The position numbers and the translations under genes are program-made. A stretch of 32,826 bases of DNA from RBG-13-66-14 sp964436465. Lineage in GTDB: Bacteria > RBG-13-66-14. Position 1 is the stretch's first letter; every line of letters begins with the position of its first letter. Below the pieces are notes generated by a model. That model saw nothing but the letters and a program-made list of their open reading frames with translations. It had not been told where the DNA came from and made no database searches. Location of the stretch: NCBI GenBank assembly GCA_964436465.1, contig CAYTCV010000015.1, forward strand, positions 1 through 32,826, given 5' to 3'. Below, one piece after another: positions 7,109 through 14,783 of the stretch.

Positions 7109-9994
7109 TTATCGAACGACGGCCAGCTTCTTCATCACGGTGGCGGAGCGCCCCATACCGCCGATTTCTTCGGCAACGAGACGGAAAATGTAAACGTCGC
7201 TGGCGACGCCGCCCAGGTTCCAAACGAAGGACCCCGGTGTGCCCACGGCGAACTCGCCCCGCTCGCGGTGCACCTCGCGGCCGGCCAGGTCGTAAACCAC
7301 CAGCTCGACCCGAGCGTCGCCGCCCACGGTGAAGGCGAAGTGGGCCGCGTCGCCGGCGGGATTGGGCCAGACGTACGCCCGCGACGGGTCGAAGAAGTCG
7401 CCGGTGGTCTCCACCACGACGGACAGCAGGGGGGACCAGTTGCCCGCCGCGTCCCGGGCGTGGACGTAGAGGACGTGGGTCGAGCCTTCGGCCCAGCCGC
7501 TCGCGTCGACCAGCGCCAGGAGCTCCTCGTAACTGTCGTCGAAATTACCGTCCACCGCCGACAGGGGCAGGCCCTCCCCGTCCCGCCCCGCGTCGTCCAC
7601 GAAGTACTCGCCGCCGGCGATGTACGAGCCGCCGTAATCCGCGTCGTCGGCCTTGCAGGTCAGGCTCACCACGTCGGCGCCGAAGGTGGGGTTGGGAGTG
7701 GCCCGGACGTCGGTGACCTCGGGCGGCTCGTCGTCTATGTCCCCCTCCCCGCCGGTGGTGAAGGAGAAATCGTAGGCGCCTTCCCCCGGGCCGTTGCCGT
7801 CCTCGAGGTGATTCCCGTCCTCGTCGGTGATGCCGAAATCCAGGAGAACACTAATCCGGCTTCGGGGGGGCAGGTCGGCCTGAGGTTCGGCGATGAACTC
7901 GAAATTGTCGCCCTCGAGACGACCGTCCCAATCGAGCTCGGTCCCGTCGGCTGAGATGTGGAAGTTATCCTCGAAGCTGTCCGGGTCCATGCGGCGGTCG
8001 AACTTGACCGAGATAATCGTGTTGAGGGGCACGTCCCCAGCGCCGTCGGGAGGGATGTGGTCTACCACGCGGGGACCATCCGGACGGAACGACCCGCCGG
8101 TTTCGAAGCTGAAGTCGTAGGCGCCCTCCGCCGAGCCGTTGTCGTCCTCGAGCGGGGTGCCCTCCGAGTCGGTGATGCCCTCGTACAACAGGACCTCGAT
8201 GGGCGTCAGGGGCGGCAGACTTGATTCGGGGTCGGCGACGAAAGTGGATTCGTCGTCTCCCTCGAGCCGGCCCGTCCACGGGATTTCAACCTCGCCGTCG
8301 TAGATGAAGAAGTTCCCCTCGAAGCTTGCAGGGTCCATGGTTCGGTTAAAGACGACCCGGATATCCGTGTTGACGGGGACGCCCTGAGCGCCGTCGGTGG
8401 GGATGGTTTCCACGACCCGGGGGCTGTCCGGGTCCCCCCCCGGGTTGTAGTTCAACTGAAAACTATCCACGACGGGGAAGGAGTAGGGCACGTCGTTTTC
8501 ACCGATAAATTCGAGCTTGTACTGGACGTACCGCATCCCCTGTTCGATGCCCTCGAGGTTGTAATAGTTATCTATCAAGACCCATGCTCCGCCCATCTGC
8601 GGGGTGTCGTCGGAACGGAGGTAGACCTTCAGTTCGGAATTCGCCGGCAGGTCGACCGGGATGTCGATGGAGTCGAAGACGGAGGGTTCCCCGCAGTCGT
8701 AGGGCAGGCTGATAATCTCGGCGGTTGAGTGGGCCATGTATACGATGAAGGGGGTCTCCAGAGTCGACGAGTTGCCCGAGGCGTAGATAAAACCGAAGAG
8801 GGGGTCCTGGAGGAGAATGGGTACCGTGTGGAGATTGTCCCAGGGGTCATCGAAGTAGTTATCGGACCACGACTCACCGTCGTCGTCGGAGACCCACAGT
8901 CCGGCGCCGCCGGCTCCTCTACCGGAGATGAAGACGATGCCGTCGTCCGCGGCCAGGATGTTGTGGACCTCGAGCAGGTTCGTGGAACCGAGATTGAAGA
9001 GCTCGAAGTCCGCGGGATTGTCGGAGTTGATTCGACAGACCAGCGGAGAGCCGTGGGCGTTGGTCGTGGCGAGGTAGACGTAAGTATTCGTCCAGCCGGT
9101 GGAGGGGCCGGTGGAGGCGAATTGGGGCGCGTCCACCGGACCGCCGTAGTAGTCCTCCGTCCATTCGCTCCAGGAGTCCCCGTCGTCGGTCGAGTAGTAG
9201 AGCAGGTCGTGGCCCACGTTGTTGTCGACGGCGACGAATAAATCATCCGTCCGTCCCATCCGCCAGATGGCGTACAGTTGGAACGGGTCCCCGGGGAATT
9301 TGTTTCCGTCGGCGGTCCAGTCGTTTCCATCCCAGAGCCAGAGCCTGGCCTGCGTTTCGGCGATGTCGGAAATGGTCAGGTAGCCGTGGTTGGCGTCGTC
9401 GAAGAGGAAGTGGGCGTCGGTGAACGTCGCGTCCGGAATCTCGGCTTGCAGCTCCCAGGCGCCGTCGAGGCCGTCCAGGATGTAAATCTCCAGGCCGTCA
9501 TTCGTCTCGGCCGCCACGTGCAGCTCGTTGGTGTCCGGCCTCTGGGCGATACACAGGAGCGGACCGCGTATATTCGGACTGACGTTACCGGTCCAGGTAA
9601 CGCCGCAGTCGTCCGAGTAGTAGACGGCCAGTTTGCCGTTTCCGGCACTACCGCCGACGACCTGGTAGTAGGTTTCGGAATCGTAGTCGAAGTAGTTGGT
9701 CTGGCCGGTGATGTCCCTCATCGCCTCTATCCCGGCGCCGAATTCGCCGACGTCATCCGCATCATCGCTCGGGGCATAGGGGAAGACGTGGTTGTCGCCG
9801 GTCCCCGGGTTCACGATGTAGCGCCACCAGGCGAGGTTCACGGACGTGTCGAAGCTCTTCTGGTGTTGGTTCCAGAGCCAATTCCCTTCCGGAGGCGCCG
9901 GGCCGTCCACCCAGCTGTCCTGAATCCAATCATCGGCCAGGATGGGTGTGAGCAGGGGCAGGATTAACAACAGAGCGACTACCCGACCTCGCAT
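7109..9994 (-). CDS. Large secreted protein with Big_5 domains and FlgD-Ig/T9SS-like C-terminus
   Basis: The 961-residue predicted extracellular protein starts with a clean signal peptide (MRGRVVALLLILPLLTPILA). The first ~450 residues are beta-rich with repeated exposed Asp-Asp-Gly/Asp-Gly-Glu-Ser-Trp turns (SDDDGESWSD, STDDGDSWSE), like BNR/sialidase-type propeller repeats. Two SbsA-type Ig-like domains (Big_5) follow at about 525-635 and 640-745, each with PRVV..IP.DGA..VP.NT and MDP.SFE. A further Ig-like region (750-870) precedes a C-terminal ~90-residue domain with WPNPAGDAAHFAF, VYDLAGREV and a final KKLAVVR. That domain matches the FlgD-Ig/type A sorting style used for type IX export. 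The ATG at 9994 has GGAGG 7 nt upstream and begins the signal peptide; an upstream in-frame start is less likely. The substrate is unknown. Confidence 0.85.
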   Translation of the reverse strand: MRGRVVALLLILPLLTPILADDWIQDSWVDGPAPPEGNWLWNQHQKSFDTSVNLAWWRYIVNPGTGDNHVFPYAPSDDADDVGEFGAGIEAMRDITGQTNYFDYDSETYYQVVGGSAGNGKLAVYYSDDCGVTWTGNVSPNIRGPLLCIAQRPDTNELHVAAETNDGLEIYILDGLDGAWELQAEIPDATFTDAHFLFDDANHGYLTISDIAETQARLWLWDGNDWTADGNKFPGDPFQLYAIWRMGRTDDLFVAVDNNVGHDLLYYSTDDGDSWSEWTEDYYGGPVDAPQFASTGPSTGWTNTYVYLATTNAHGSPLVCRINSDNPADFELFNLGSTNLLEVHNILAADDGIVFISGRGAGGAGLWVSDDDGESWSDNYFDDPWDNLHTVPILLQDPLFGFIYASGNSSTLETPFIVYMAHSTAEIISLPYDCGEPSVFDSIDIPVDLPANSELKVYLRSDDTPQMGGAWVLIDNYYNLEGIEQGMRYVQYKLEFIGENDVPYSFPVVDSFQLNYNPGGDPDSPRVVETIPTDGAQGVPVNTDIRVVFNRTMDPASFEGNFFIYDGEVEIPWTGRLEGDDESTFVADPESSLPPLTPIEVLLYEGITDSEGTPLEDDNGSAEGAYDFSFETGGSFRPDGPRVVDHIPPDGAGDVPLNTIISVKFDRRMDPDSFEDNFHISADGTELDWDGRLEGDNFEFIAEPQADLPPRSRISVLLDFGITDEDGNHLEDGNGPGEGAYDFSFTTGGEGDIDDEPPEVTDVRATPNPTFGADVVSLTCKADDADYGGSYIAGGEYFVDDAGRDGEGLPLSAVDGNFDDSYEELLALVDASGWAEGSTHVLYVHARDAAGNWSPLLSVVVETTGDFFDPSRAYVWPNPAGDAAHFAFTVGGDARVELVVYDLAGREVHRERGEFAVGTPGSFVWNLGGVASDVYIFRLVAEEIGGMGRSATVMKKLAVVR

Positions 9995-10054
9995 CGGATA
10001 CCTCCACCGAAAAAAGGCAACTATACTCATCATACTTTATAATTACGCACCTAT

Positions 10055-10098
10055 CCAGTGGCAAATACCGACCTTTTAAGGTCGGTATTTACCAGTGG
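10055..10098 (-). terminator. Perfect 13-bp hairpin, probable nik operon terminator
   Basis: AAATACCGACCTT (10063-10075) is perfectly complementary to AAGGTCGGTATTT (10078-10090) around a TT loop. It lies about 30 bp beyond the nikN stop codon. Read on the minus strand it ends in a weak TTT. The stem is flanked by direct CCAGTGG repeats (10055-10061, 10092-10098). A terminator is the simplest reading; a small inserted element is possible. Confidence 0.5.
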
Positions 10099-10119
10099 AG
10101 TTGCTTTATAGGTCCGGTT

Positions 10120-10419
10120 CTAGGCCTTTTTAAGCGAGAGCAGCTTCGCCAGGCCCAGGCCGAGGGCCAGGACGATGGCGGCGCCGATGATGCCGGCCAG
10201 GATGGTGGAGCCGGCGGAGCCGTCGCCGCCCGCGTCGTAGTCGGGCCAGGGCGAGTCCACCAGATGCCCGCCCTCCTCCGGCACGGCGGTCTCATCCCCG
10301 CCCGCCCGCTCCAGGGCCGCCTCGAGGCCGTCGGGGTAGGGCGAGGCCAGGGGGCTGACCAGCGCCGCGACCAGCGCCAGGGCGCCCAGGATGATTAGAG
10401 CGATGGTCAACCGCTTCAT
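10120..10419 (-). CDS. nikN: PDGLE-domain nickel/cobalt transporter subunit (NikN/CbiN-like)
   Basis: The 99-residue membrane protein has an N-terminal TM helix (about 5-24), the signature YPDGLE at 28-33, a polar acidic Gly/Asp-rich loop, and a second TM helix (about 69-95) ending in LSLKKA. Two-TM PDGLE proteins work with the NikM/CbiM substrate-binding subunit of ECF nickel and cobalt importers. Its ATG overlaps the nikM stop codon in the ATGA arrangement, so the two are translationally coupled. It is the last gene of the nikR-nikM-nikN unit. Confidence 0.9.
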   Translation of the reverse strand: MKRLTIALIILGALALVAALVSPLASPYPDGLEAALERAGGDETAVPEEGGHLVDSPWPDYDAGGDGSAGSTILAGIIGAAIVLALGLGLAKLLSLKKA

Positions 10420-11060
10420 TGCGCCACACCCCCTTCCAGCCGTCGTTCAAGGACGCCGGCGCCCTGCAGCACCTCCACCACCACCGCGGTGATTACCCCC
10501 TCGCCCACGCCCACCAGGGCGTGAAAGCCGACCATGAGGCCGAAGACGGTCGCGGGGGGATAGGGGGTGGAGAGGCAGATGGCGGTCGAGGTCACCAGGG
10601 AGGCGACCACGGTGGCGCCGAATCCGGCGGTGAAAGCGGCCGCCCGGCGACGCCAGCCGGAGGGATTCCCCCCGCCGACGAGCCGGTAGAGCCCGTACCC
10701 CACGAGGGCACCGGTGATGCCCATGGCCAGGAGGTTGAGCCCCAGCGCCGTGACCCCGCCGTCGGCGAAGAGCAGGCACTGGACGGCCAGGACGGTGAAG
10801 ATGACCAGGACGCCCATGGCGGGCCCGAGGGCGATGGCCGCCAGCGCCGCGCCGACCATGTGGCCGGAGACGCCGGGCAGAATCGGGAAGTTGAGCATCT
10901 GGGCGGCGAAGATGAAGGCCGCCAGCACGCCGGCCAGCGGGACCAGCCCCTTCTCCATCACCTTTCGGGCGCGGGCGACGGCCCAGGCGAGGCCGCCTCC
11001 GCCCAGGACCCAGCCGCCGGCCCACACCTCGGGCCGCAGAAGTCCGTCGGGAACGTGCAT
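10416..11060 (-). CDS. nikM: ECF nickel/cobalt transporter S component (NikM/CbiM)
   Basis: This inner-membrane protein binds the metal and carries it through the ECF complex. The 214 residues begin with the diagnostic MHVPDG, whose amino terminus and His 2 form the metal site in this family. A second hallmark is NFPILPGVSGH with His 67. Six to seven hydrophobic segments are visible. AAAGGAG lies 6 nt before the ATG. nikR is 73 bp upstream and nikN overlaps downstream. Ni versus Co cannot be told from the sequence alone, but NikR next door points to nickel. The ATPase and T component are in a separate block at 2084-3533. Confidence 0.94.
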   Translation of the reverse strand: MHVPDGLLRPEVWAGGWVLGGGGLAWAVARARKVMEKGLVPLAGVLAAFIFAAQMLNFPILPGVSGHMVGAALAAIALGPAMGVLVIFTVLAVQCLLFADGGVTALGLNLLAMGITGALVGYGLYRLVGGGNPSGWRRRAAAFTAGFGATVVASLVTSTAICLSTPYPPATVFGLMVGFHALVGVGEGVITAVVVEVLQGAGVLERRLEGGVAQ

Positions 11061-11133
11061 ACGACTCCTTTGGGGTCGAATTTTCGTCGGAAAGGTTTAA
11101 CCGCCGACCGGGGCGGCGGCTTCAATCGTGTGA

Positions 11134-11544
11134 TTACCGGCCCGCCGGACGGAGCGGGGTGGCCTGCAGCCGGGCCTGCAACACCCCCGGGGCGCTCCCG
11201 AGCCGCTCCACCAGGTCCCGGATTTCCCCGCCGGGACCGCGCACCACCACCACCTCCAGGCAGCGGTGGGGGTCCAGGTGGACGTGCATGGTGGAGTGGA
11301 CGAGCCCGCCGGCGTCGTGCTGGATTTCGGTCAGGCCGCCGGGCTCGCGGGAGCGGTGGTGGTCGTAGAGGAGCGTGACGGTGCCCATGACCTCCTGGTC
11401 GGGGGCGAACTCGCGCTCGGCGAGGAACTCCTGGACCAGGCGGCGCAGGGCGTCGCTGCGGTTGCGGAAGTTGGCGGTCGCGGCGTCGAAGCGGGCGACC
11501 AGGTCCTCGGGCATCGCCACCCCGAAGCGCACCAGCTCGGCCAT
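11134..11544 (-). CDS. nikR: Nickel-responsive transcriptional regulator NikR
   Basis: This is a ribbon-helix-helix repressor with a C-terminal ACT-like nickel-binding domain that shuts off nickel import when nickel is plentiful. The 136-residue protein starts with the RHH domain (MAELVRFGVAMPEDLVARFD). It has His 76, His 87, His 89 and Cys 95 (EIQH, TMHVH, DPHRCLE), which are the four high-affinity Ni ligands known from E. coli NikR at identical numbering. The ATG at 11544 was chosen over an upstream in-frame start because GGGAGGA precedes it at 11548-11554 and the RHH strand starts there. It leads the nikR-nikM-nikN unit and is probably autoregulated by the overlapping dyad in its promoter. 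Confidence 0.96.
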   Translation of the reverse strand: MAELVRFGVAMPEDLVARFDAATANFRNRSDALRRLVQEFLAEREFAPDQEVMGTVTLLYDHHRSREPGGLTEIQHDAGGLVHSTMHVHLDPHRCLEVVVVRGPGGEIRDLVERLGSAPGVLQARLQATPLRPAGR

Positions 11545-11569
11545 GGGTCCTCCCGTAACACGATTCGTC

Positions 11570-11601
11570 GGTATCGTAGCACCGGAGGAAATACCTGTCA
11601 A
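11570..11601 (-). promoter_or_regulatory. nikR promoter with overlapping dyad (putative NikR operator)
   Basis: On the minus strand TTGACA (11596-11601) is followed by a 17-bp spacer and TACGAT (11573-11578), a consensus -35 with a 4/6 -10 box. A dyad GGTAT-N16-ATACC (11570-11595) spans the spacer and the -10 box, where a bound repressor would block polymerase. The half-site resembles the GTAT core of the enterobacterial NikR box, but the spacing is 4 bp shorter than GTATGA-N16-TCATAC. A GTGTTAC half-site follows at 11555-11561. Confidence 0.6.
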
Positions 11602-11619
11602 TATTTTTTACGTCGTCCG

Positions 11620-11883
11620 TGACGGCGTAGGGGCGGGTGTCCACACCCGCCGGTCGTCGTGCGGATAAATGCAGGGCGGGGATTACCTTCGGTCGCAGAT
11701 ACCTGACCCCGCCGCTTTTAGGAACCCCCCTCCCGGCCCTCCCCCCCAAGGGGGGAGGGGACCGCTGCACCCCTCACCAGCGATTGCTAGGATGAGGGGC
11801 GGGGATTACCTTCGGTCGCAGATACCTGACCCCGCAGCTTTTAGGAACCCCCCTCCCGGCCCTCCCCCCAAAGGGGGGAGGGG
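11620..11883. repeat. Hairpin repeat and 87-bp direct duplication
   Basis: The gene-free stretch between nikR and the aminotransferase holds a hairpin GGCGGGTGT/ACACCCGCC (11632-11651). It also holds an 87-bp unit present twice, at 11674-11760 and 11797-11883 (offset 123 bp), with only two mismatches. The unit contains GATTACCTTCGGTCGC and a family B tract (CCCTCCCGGCCCTCCCCC facing GGGGGGAGGGG). The near identity suggests a recent duplication. Confidence 0.85.
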
Positions 11884-11904
11884 ATACGCGGATACCGTTT
11901 TTTG

Positions 11905-11910
11905 TATAAT
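11905..11910 (+). promoter_or_regulatory. -10 box directly in front of the aminotransferase gene
   Basis: A perfect TATAAT lies 9 nt before the ATG at 11920, with no Shine-Dalgarno sequence between. Transcription would begin within about 0-3 nt of the start codon, so the mRNA would be leaderless. No -35 consensus is evident 17 bp upstream, where a repeat ends. Confidence 0.5.
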
Positions 11911-11919
11911 CGAGCCGAC

Positions 11920-13080
11920 ATGGAGCGAAAACCCATCGACCTTTCGCCGCCCGTCATCACCGAGGCCGAGGTGGAGGCCGTCGCGGCGGTGCTGCGCTCG
12001 GGCTGGCTGACGCACGGCCCGCGGACGCGGGAGTTCGAGGAGAAATTCCGCGCGCTGGTCGGTGCGGCGCACGCCCTGGCGGTCTCCAGCGGCACGGCGG
12101 CGCTGCACCTGGCGCTGGCCGCCGCGGGGGTCGGGCCCGGCGACGAGGTGGTCACCACCCCGCTGACCTTCGCCGCCACCGCCGAGGCGATTCTGTACCA
12201 ACGGACCGCGCCGGTCTTCGCCGACGTGGACCCGGTGACCGGCAACCTCGACCCCGCCGCCGTCGAGAAGGCGATAACGAAAAAAACCCGGGCCGTCCTG
12301 CCGATTCACCTGGGCGGGTACCCGGCGGACATGGCCGCCCTGGGGTCGCTGTGCGCCGAGCGGGGCCTGTTTTTAATCGACGACGCGGCGCACGCCGTGG
12401 AGACGCTCTGCCGGGGCAAACGCGTGGGGACCCTCGGCGACGCCACCTGCTTCAGCTTCTACGTCAACAAGAACCTGACCACGGGCGAGGGCGGGATGCT
12501 CCTCACCCCGCACGCGGACTGGGCGCGGCGGGCGGCCGTCCTGCGCCTGCACGGGATGGACCGCGACGCCTGGGACCGCTACGCCGCCGGCGGCACCCCC
12601 GGCTACGACATCATCGAGCCGGGGTACAAGTACAACTCCACGGACATCGCCTCGGCGCTGGGCCTCGTGCAGCTCACGCGCGTCGAGGAGGGCTACCGCA
12701 GGCGGTTGGAGCTGGCCAAAGCGTACGACGAGGCGCTCGCCGGTCTGCCGGGCATCGAGCTTCCGCCCCGACCCGATGCGAAAACCGGCGACCGGCACGC
12801 CTGGCACCTGTACGCCGTGCGGGTCACGGGGAAATGTCCGCTGTCGCGCGACGCCCTGGCGGCGGGGCTGCGGGAGCTAGCCGTCGCGACCTCGGTCCAC
12901 TACCACCCGCTGCACCTGATGACGCTCTACCGGCGGGATTTCGGCGGCCATGAAGGTCAGTTCCCGGAGGCGGAACGCCTGGGGCGGGAGCGGCTGACGC
13001 TGCCGTTCAGCGCGGCGTACGGACCGGAGACGGCCCGGGACGTGGCGGGGCGGATGCGCGAGGTGTTGGAAAAGGTGTAG
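11920..13080 (+). CDS. DegT/DnrJ/EryC1/StrS-family sugar aminotransferase
   Basis: This PLP-dependent enzyme transfers an amino group to a keto-nucleotide sugar in surface-polysaccharide or LPS sugar synthesis. The 386 residues cover the full fold. Visible are SSGTAALHLAL (56-66, phosphate-binding loop), LIDDAAHA (152-159, the Asp that contacts the pyridine nitrogen), Schiff-base Lys 184 in FYVNKNLTTGEGG, and a C-terminal HAWHLYAVR region. The sequence is closest in style to ArnB/PseC-like 4-aminotransferases, but the substrate cannot be assigned. The ATG at 11920 is preferred over an in-frame TTG at 11902 because that TTG overlaps the TATAAT box. It is a lone plus-strand gene among minus-strand neighbours. 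Confidence 0.93.
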   Translation: MERKPIDLSPPVITEAEVEAVAAVLRSGWLTHGPRTREFEEKFRALVGAAHALAVSSGTAALHLALAAAGVGPGDEVVTTPLTFAATAEAILYQRTAPVFADVDPVTGNLDPAAVEKAITKKTRAVLPIHLGGYPADMAALGSLCAERGLFLIDDAAHAVETLCRGKRVGTLGDATCFSFYVNKNLTTGEGGMLLTPHADWARRAAVLRLHGMDRDAWDRYAAGGTPGYDIIEPGYKYNSTDIASALGLVQLTRVEEGYRRRLELAKAYDEALAGLPGIELPPRPDAKTGDRHAWHLYAVRVTGKCPLSRDALAAGLRELAVATSVHYHPLHLMTLYRRDFGGHEGQFPEAERLGRERLTLPFSAAYGPETARDVAGRMREVLEKV

Positions 13081-13311
13081 GGCGGCCCCTCTGCGGTCCC
13101 CCCGCGGGCGGGTGTGGAGACCCGCACCTACGTCATCGCAATTTGCATGTCCCCTCGCCCCTTTGGGGAGAGGGTTAGGGTGAGGGGCGGGCCGACCTGA
13201 ACGGCGCGCCGTCGGTCGGCCCCTACGTCGGCGCAATACGCGGCGGCCCGCAGAGGGGCCGCCCTACGTCATCGCAAACGCGGGTGAAGGTCGCCTAAAA
13301 ACGGCGGGGAT
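13081..13311. repeat. Cluster of family A and B repeats beside the assembly gap
   Basis: The stretch contains family A tags at 13128-13141 and 13263-13277, with a variant (TACGTCGGCGCAA) near 13223-13236. It has a hairpin GGGCCGACC/GGTCGGCCC (13189-13222) enclosing the perfect palindrome ACGGCGCGCCGT (13201-13212). A family B element lies at about 13149-13188 (CCCCTCGCCCC facing GGGGAGAGGGTTAGGG). No gene is seen. Such repeats probably caused the assembly break that follows. Confidence 0.8.
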
Positions 13312-13411
13312 NNNNNNNNNNNNNNNNNNNNNNNNNNNNNNNNNNNNNNNNNNNNNNNNNNNNNNNNNNNNNNNNNNNNNNNNNNNNNNNNNNNNNNNNN
13401 NNNNNNNNNNN
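13312..13411. other. Assembly gap (100 N)
   Basis: This is exactly 100 undetermined bases, the conventional length for a gap of unknown size. True length and content are unknown. The end of the membrane-protein gene to its right is hidden in it. Confidence 0.98.
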
Positions 13412-14688
13412 TTGTCCTCGTCCTCCGGCTTCTCCCCGGACTCGGGCGGCTTCTCACCCTCGTCCAGGTCTTCGGGGACCTCGAACTCGGGGAACTCCTC
13501 GTCGTAGTCGCGGCGCTCGAGGATGTTCTCGTCGTCCTTCTTCTTGCGCAGGGCCACGTAGATGAGCGTCTGCCCCGCCTGGCAGGTGGCCAGGAGGTAG
13601 CTGGCCAGTATTCCGATGAGGCCGATGAGCCCCACGGCGAGGATGATGGAGGCGACGTGGAGCCCGGCGGCGGGCTGGGCGGGGATGAAGCTGTAGCTCT
13701 GCGGCGCCAGGAGCCAGTAGATGCCCGGGATGTTGCCCACCACCAACGAGGGCATGAATCCCGTGTGCTGGCAGCAGAAGAGGAAGCGGTTCGCGTACAC
13801 CTGGGCCACATCCACCGGCACCCGCAGGAAGCTGTGGGTGTAGTGCTGCGCCTGGGGCAGCACGTACTGGGTGAAGTCCGTCCCCCACCAGACCCCGAAG
13901 ACCATCTTCATCAGCTTCAGGGCGAACAGGATGAGCACGAGGAATACGCCGAAGGCGAGCATGGTCACCAGGCACAGGAGGAACTCGTAGATGAAGAGCC
14001 TCCAGGGCTGGGCGGCCACGGTGGAGAAGAGCTCGAAGATGGTCTCGAAGGTGTCGTTCTTGGTGGTGGCGACGACGGCGGGCGCGATGACCACCCCCAC
14101 GAGGATGATTACCACCAGGTAGAGGGTGAAGACGGTGACGCCGATGATGACGGGGAAGAAGGCGGCTGTAATCCAGGCGGATACGGCGCCCCAACTGGCG
14201 AACCAGCCGATGACGAGGCCGCCGAAGACGAGGCCCGCGGCGAGAATCGCCAGCCCGACGGGGGAGAGGATTACGGCGGCGGCGTTTTTGCGCGCGAACC
14301 GCCACGCCTCCCGCTTGGAGTAGAAATCGTTCCCGCGGAGCTGCTCGTAGGTGAGCTTGGCGGTGGCGGTCCCGGCCAGGAGGGCCAGAATCAGCGCCCA
14401 CAGGACTCCCACACTCCAGATGAGCCACGAGTACCAGGGCACGCCCACGAAGTAGTTGGCTACCTCGCCGCCCGGTCCGAAGGCCAGTGGGATGGGCAGG
14501 GCGCCGTAGTTGAACCAGATTTCGGCGAAGGTGGAGCCGCCGACCAGGAGAGAGGAGTACGCCAGGACGGCGTACCCGCCGAGGCCGATTACCAGGCCGG
14601 TGAACTGCACCCAGATTTTCTTGGCGGAAAATCCCAGGCGCGGCGCCCGCAACACGTCGCGGAAATCGAAATAGAGCTTACGCAACAT
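13412..14688 (-). CDS. Polytopic membrane protein of unknown function, 3' end in gap
   Basis: About 425 residues are visible and the C-terminus is lost in the assembly gap. Six to eight long hydrophobic segments are seen (for example ILSPVGLAILAAGLVFGG and VTVFTLYLVVIILVGVVIA). A long extracytoplasmic loop containing CCQHTGF comes near residue 310. A highly charged acidic tail (about 385 onward, EEFPEFEVPEDLDEGE) leads into the gap. I do not recognise a family. The start is ATG at 14688 with AAGGGGA upstream and an extended -10 promoter about 60 bp away. Reading through the Ns to the in-frame stop at 13264 is not justified, because that sequence is repeat DNA. Confidence 0.75.
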
Positions 14689-14746
14689 GAGAGTCCCCTT
14701 GGGTTACGCGCTTTACTTCAAGCCCTTAAGCATACGAACGGTCATC

Positions 14747-14755
14747 ATTATACCA
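14747..14755 (-). promoter_or_regulatory. Extended -10 promoter of the membrane-protein gene
   Basis: On the minus strand TGGTATAAT gives a perfect TATAAT with the TGn extension. TTGCCA (14772-14777) lies 19 bp further up as a weak -35. The predicted leader is about 50 nt and carries AAGGGGA before the ATG at 14688. Confidence 0.6.
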
Positions 14756-14783
14756 GTCAACCGGTCCCGTTTGGCAACGTTTT

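Noticed and set aside
12351..12953. Second plus-strand frame inside the aminotransferase gene
   Set aside because: Out-of-frame shadow rich in Arg/Gly; the real frame carries PLP-binding motifs.
13264..13411. Continuation of the membrane-protein reading frame through the Ns to an in-frame stop
   Set aside because: The gap has unknown length and the sequence beyond it is intergenic repeat, so the frame is meaningless.
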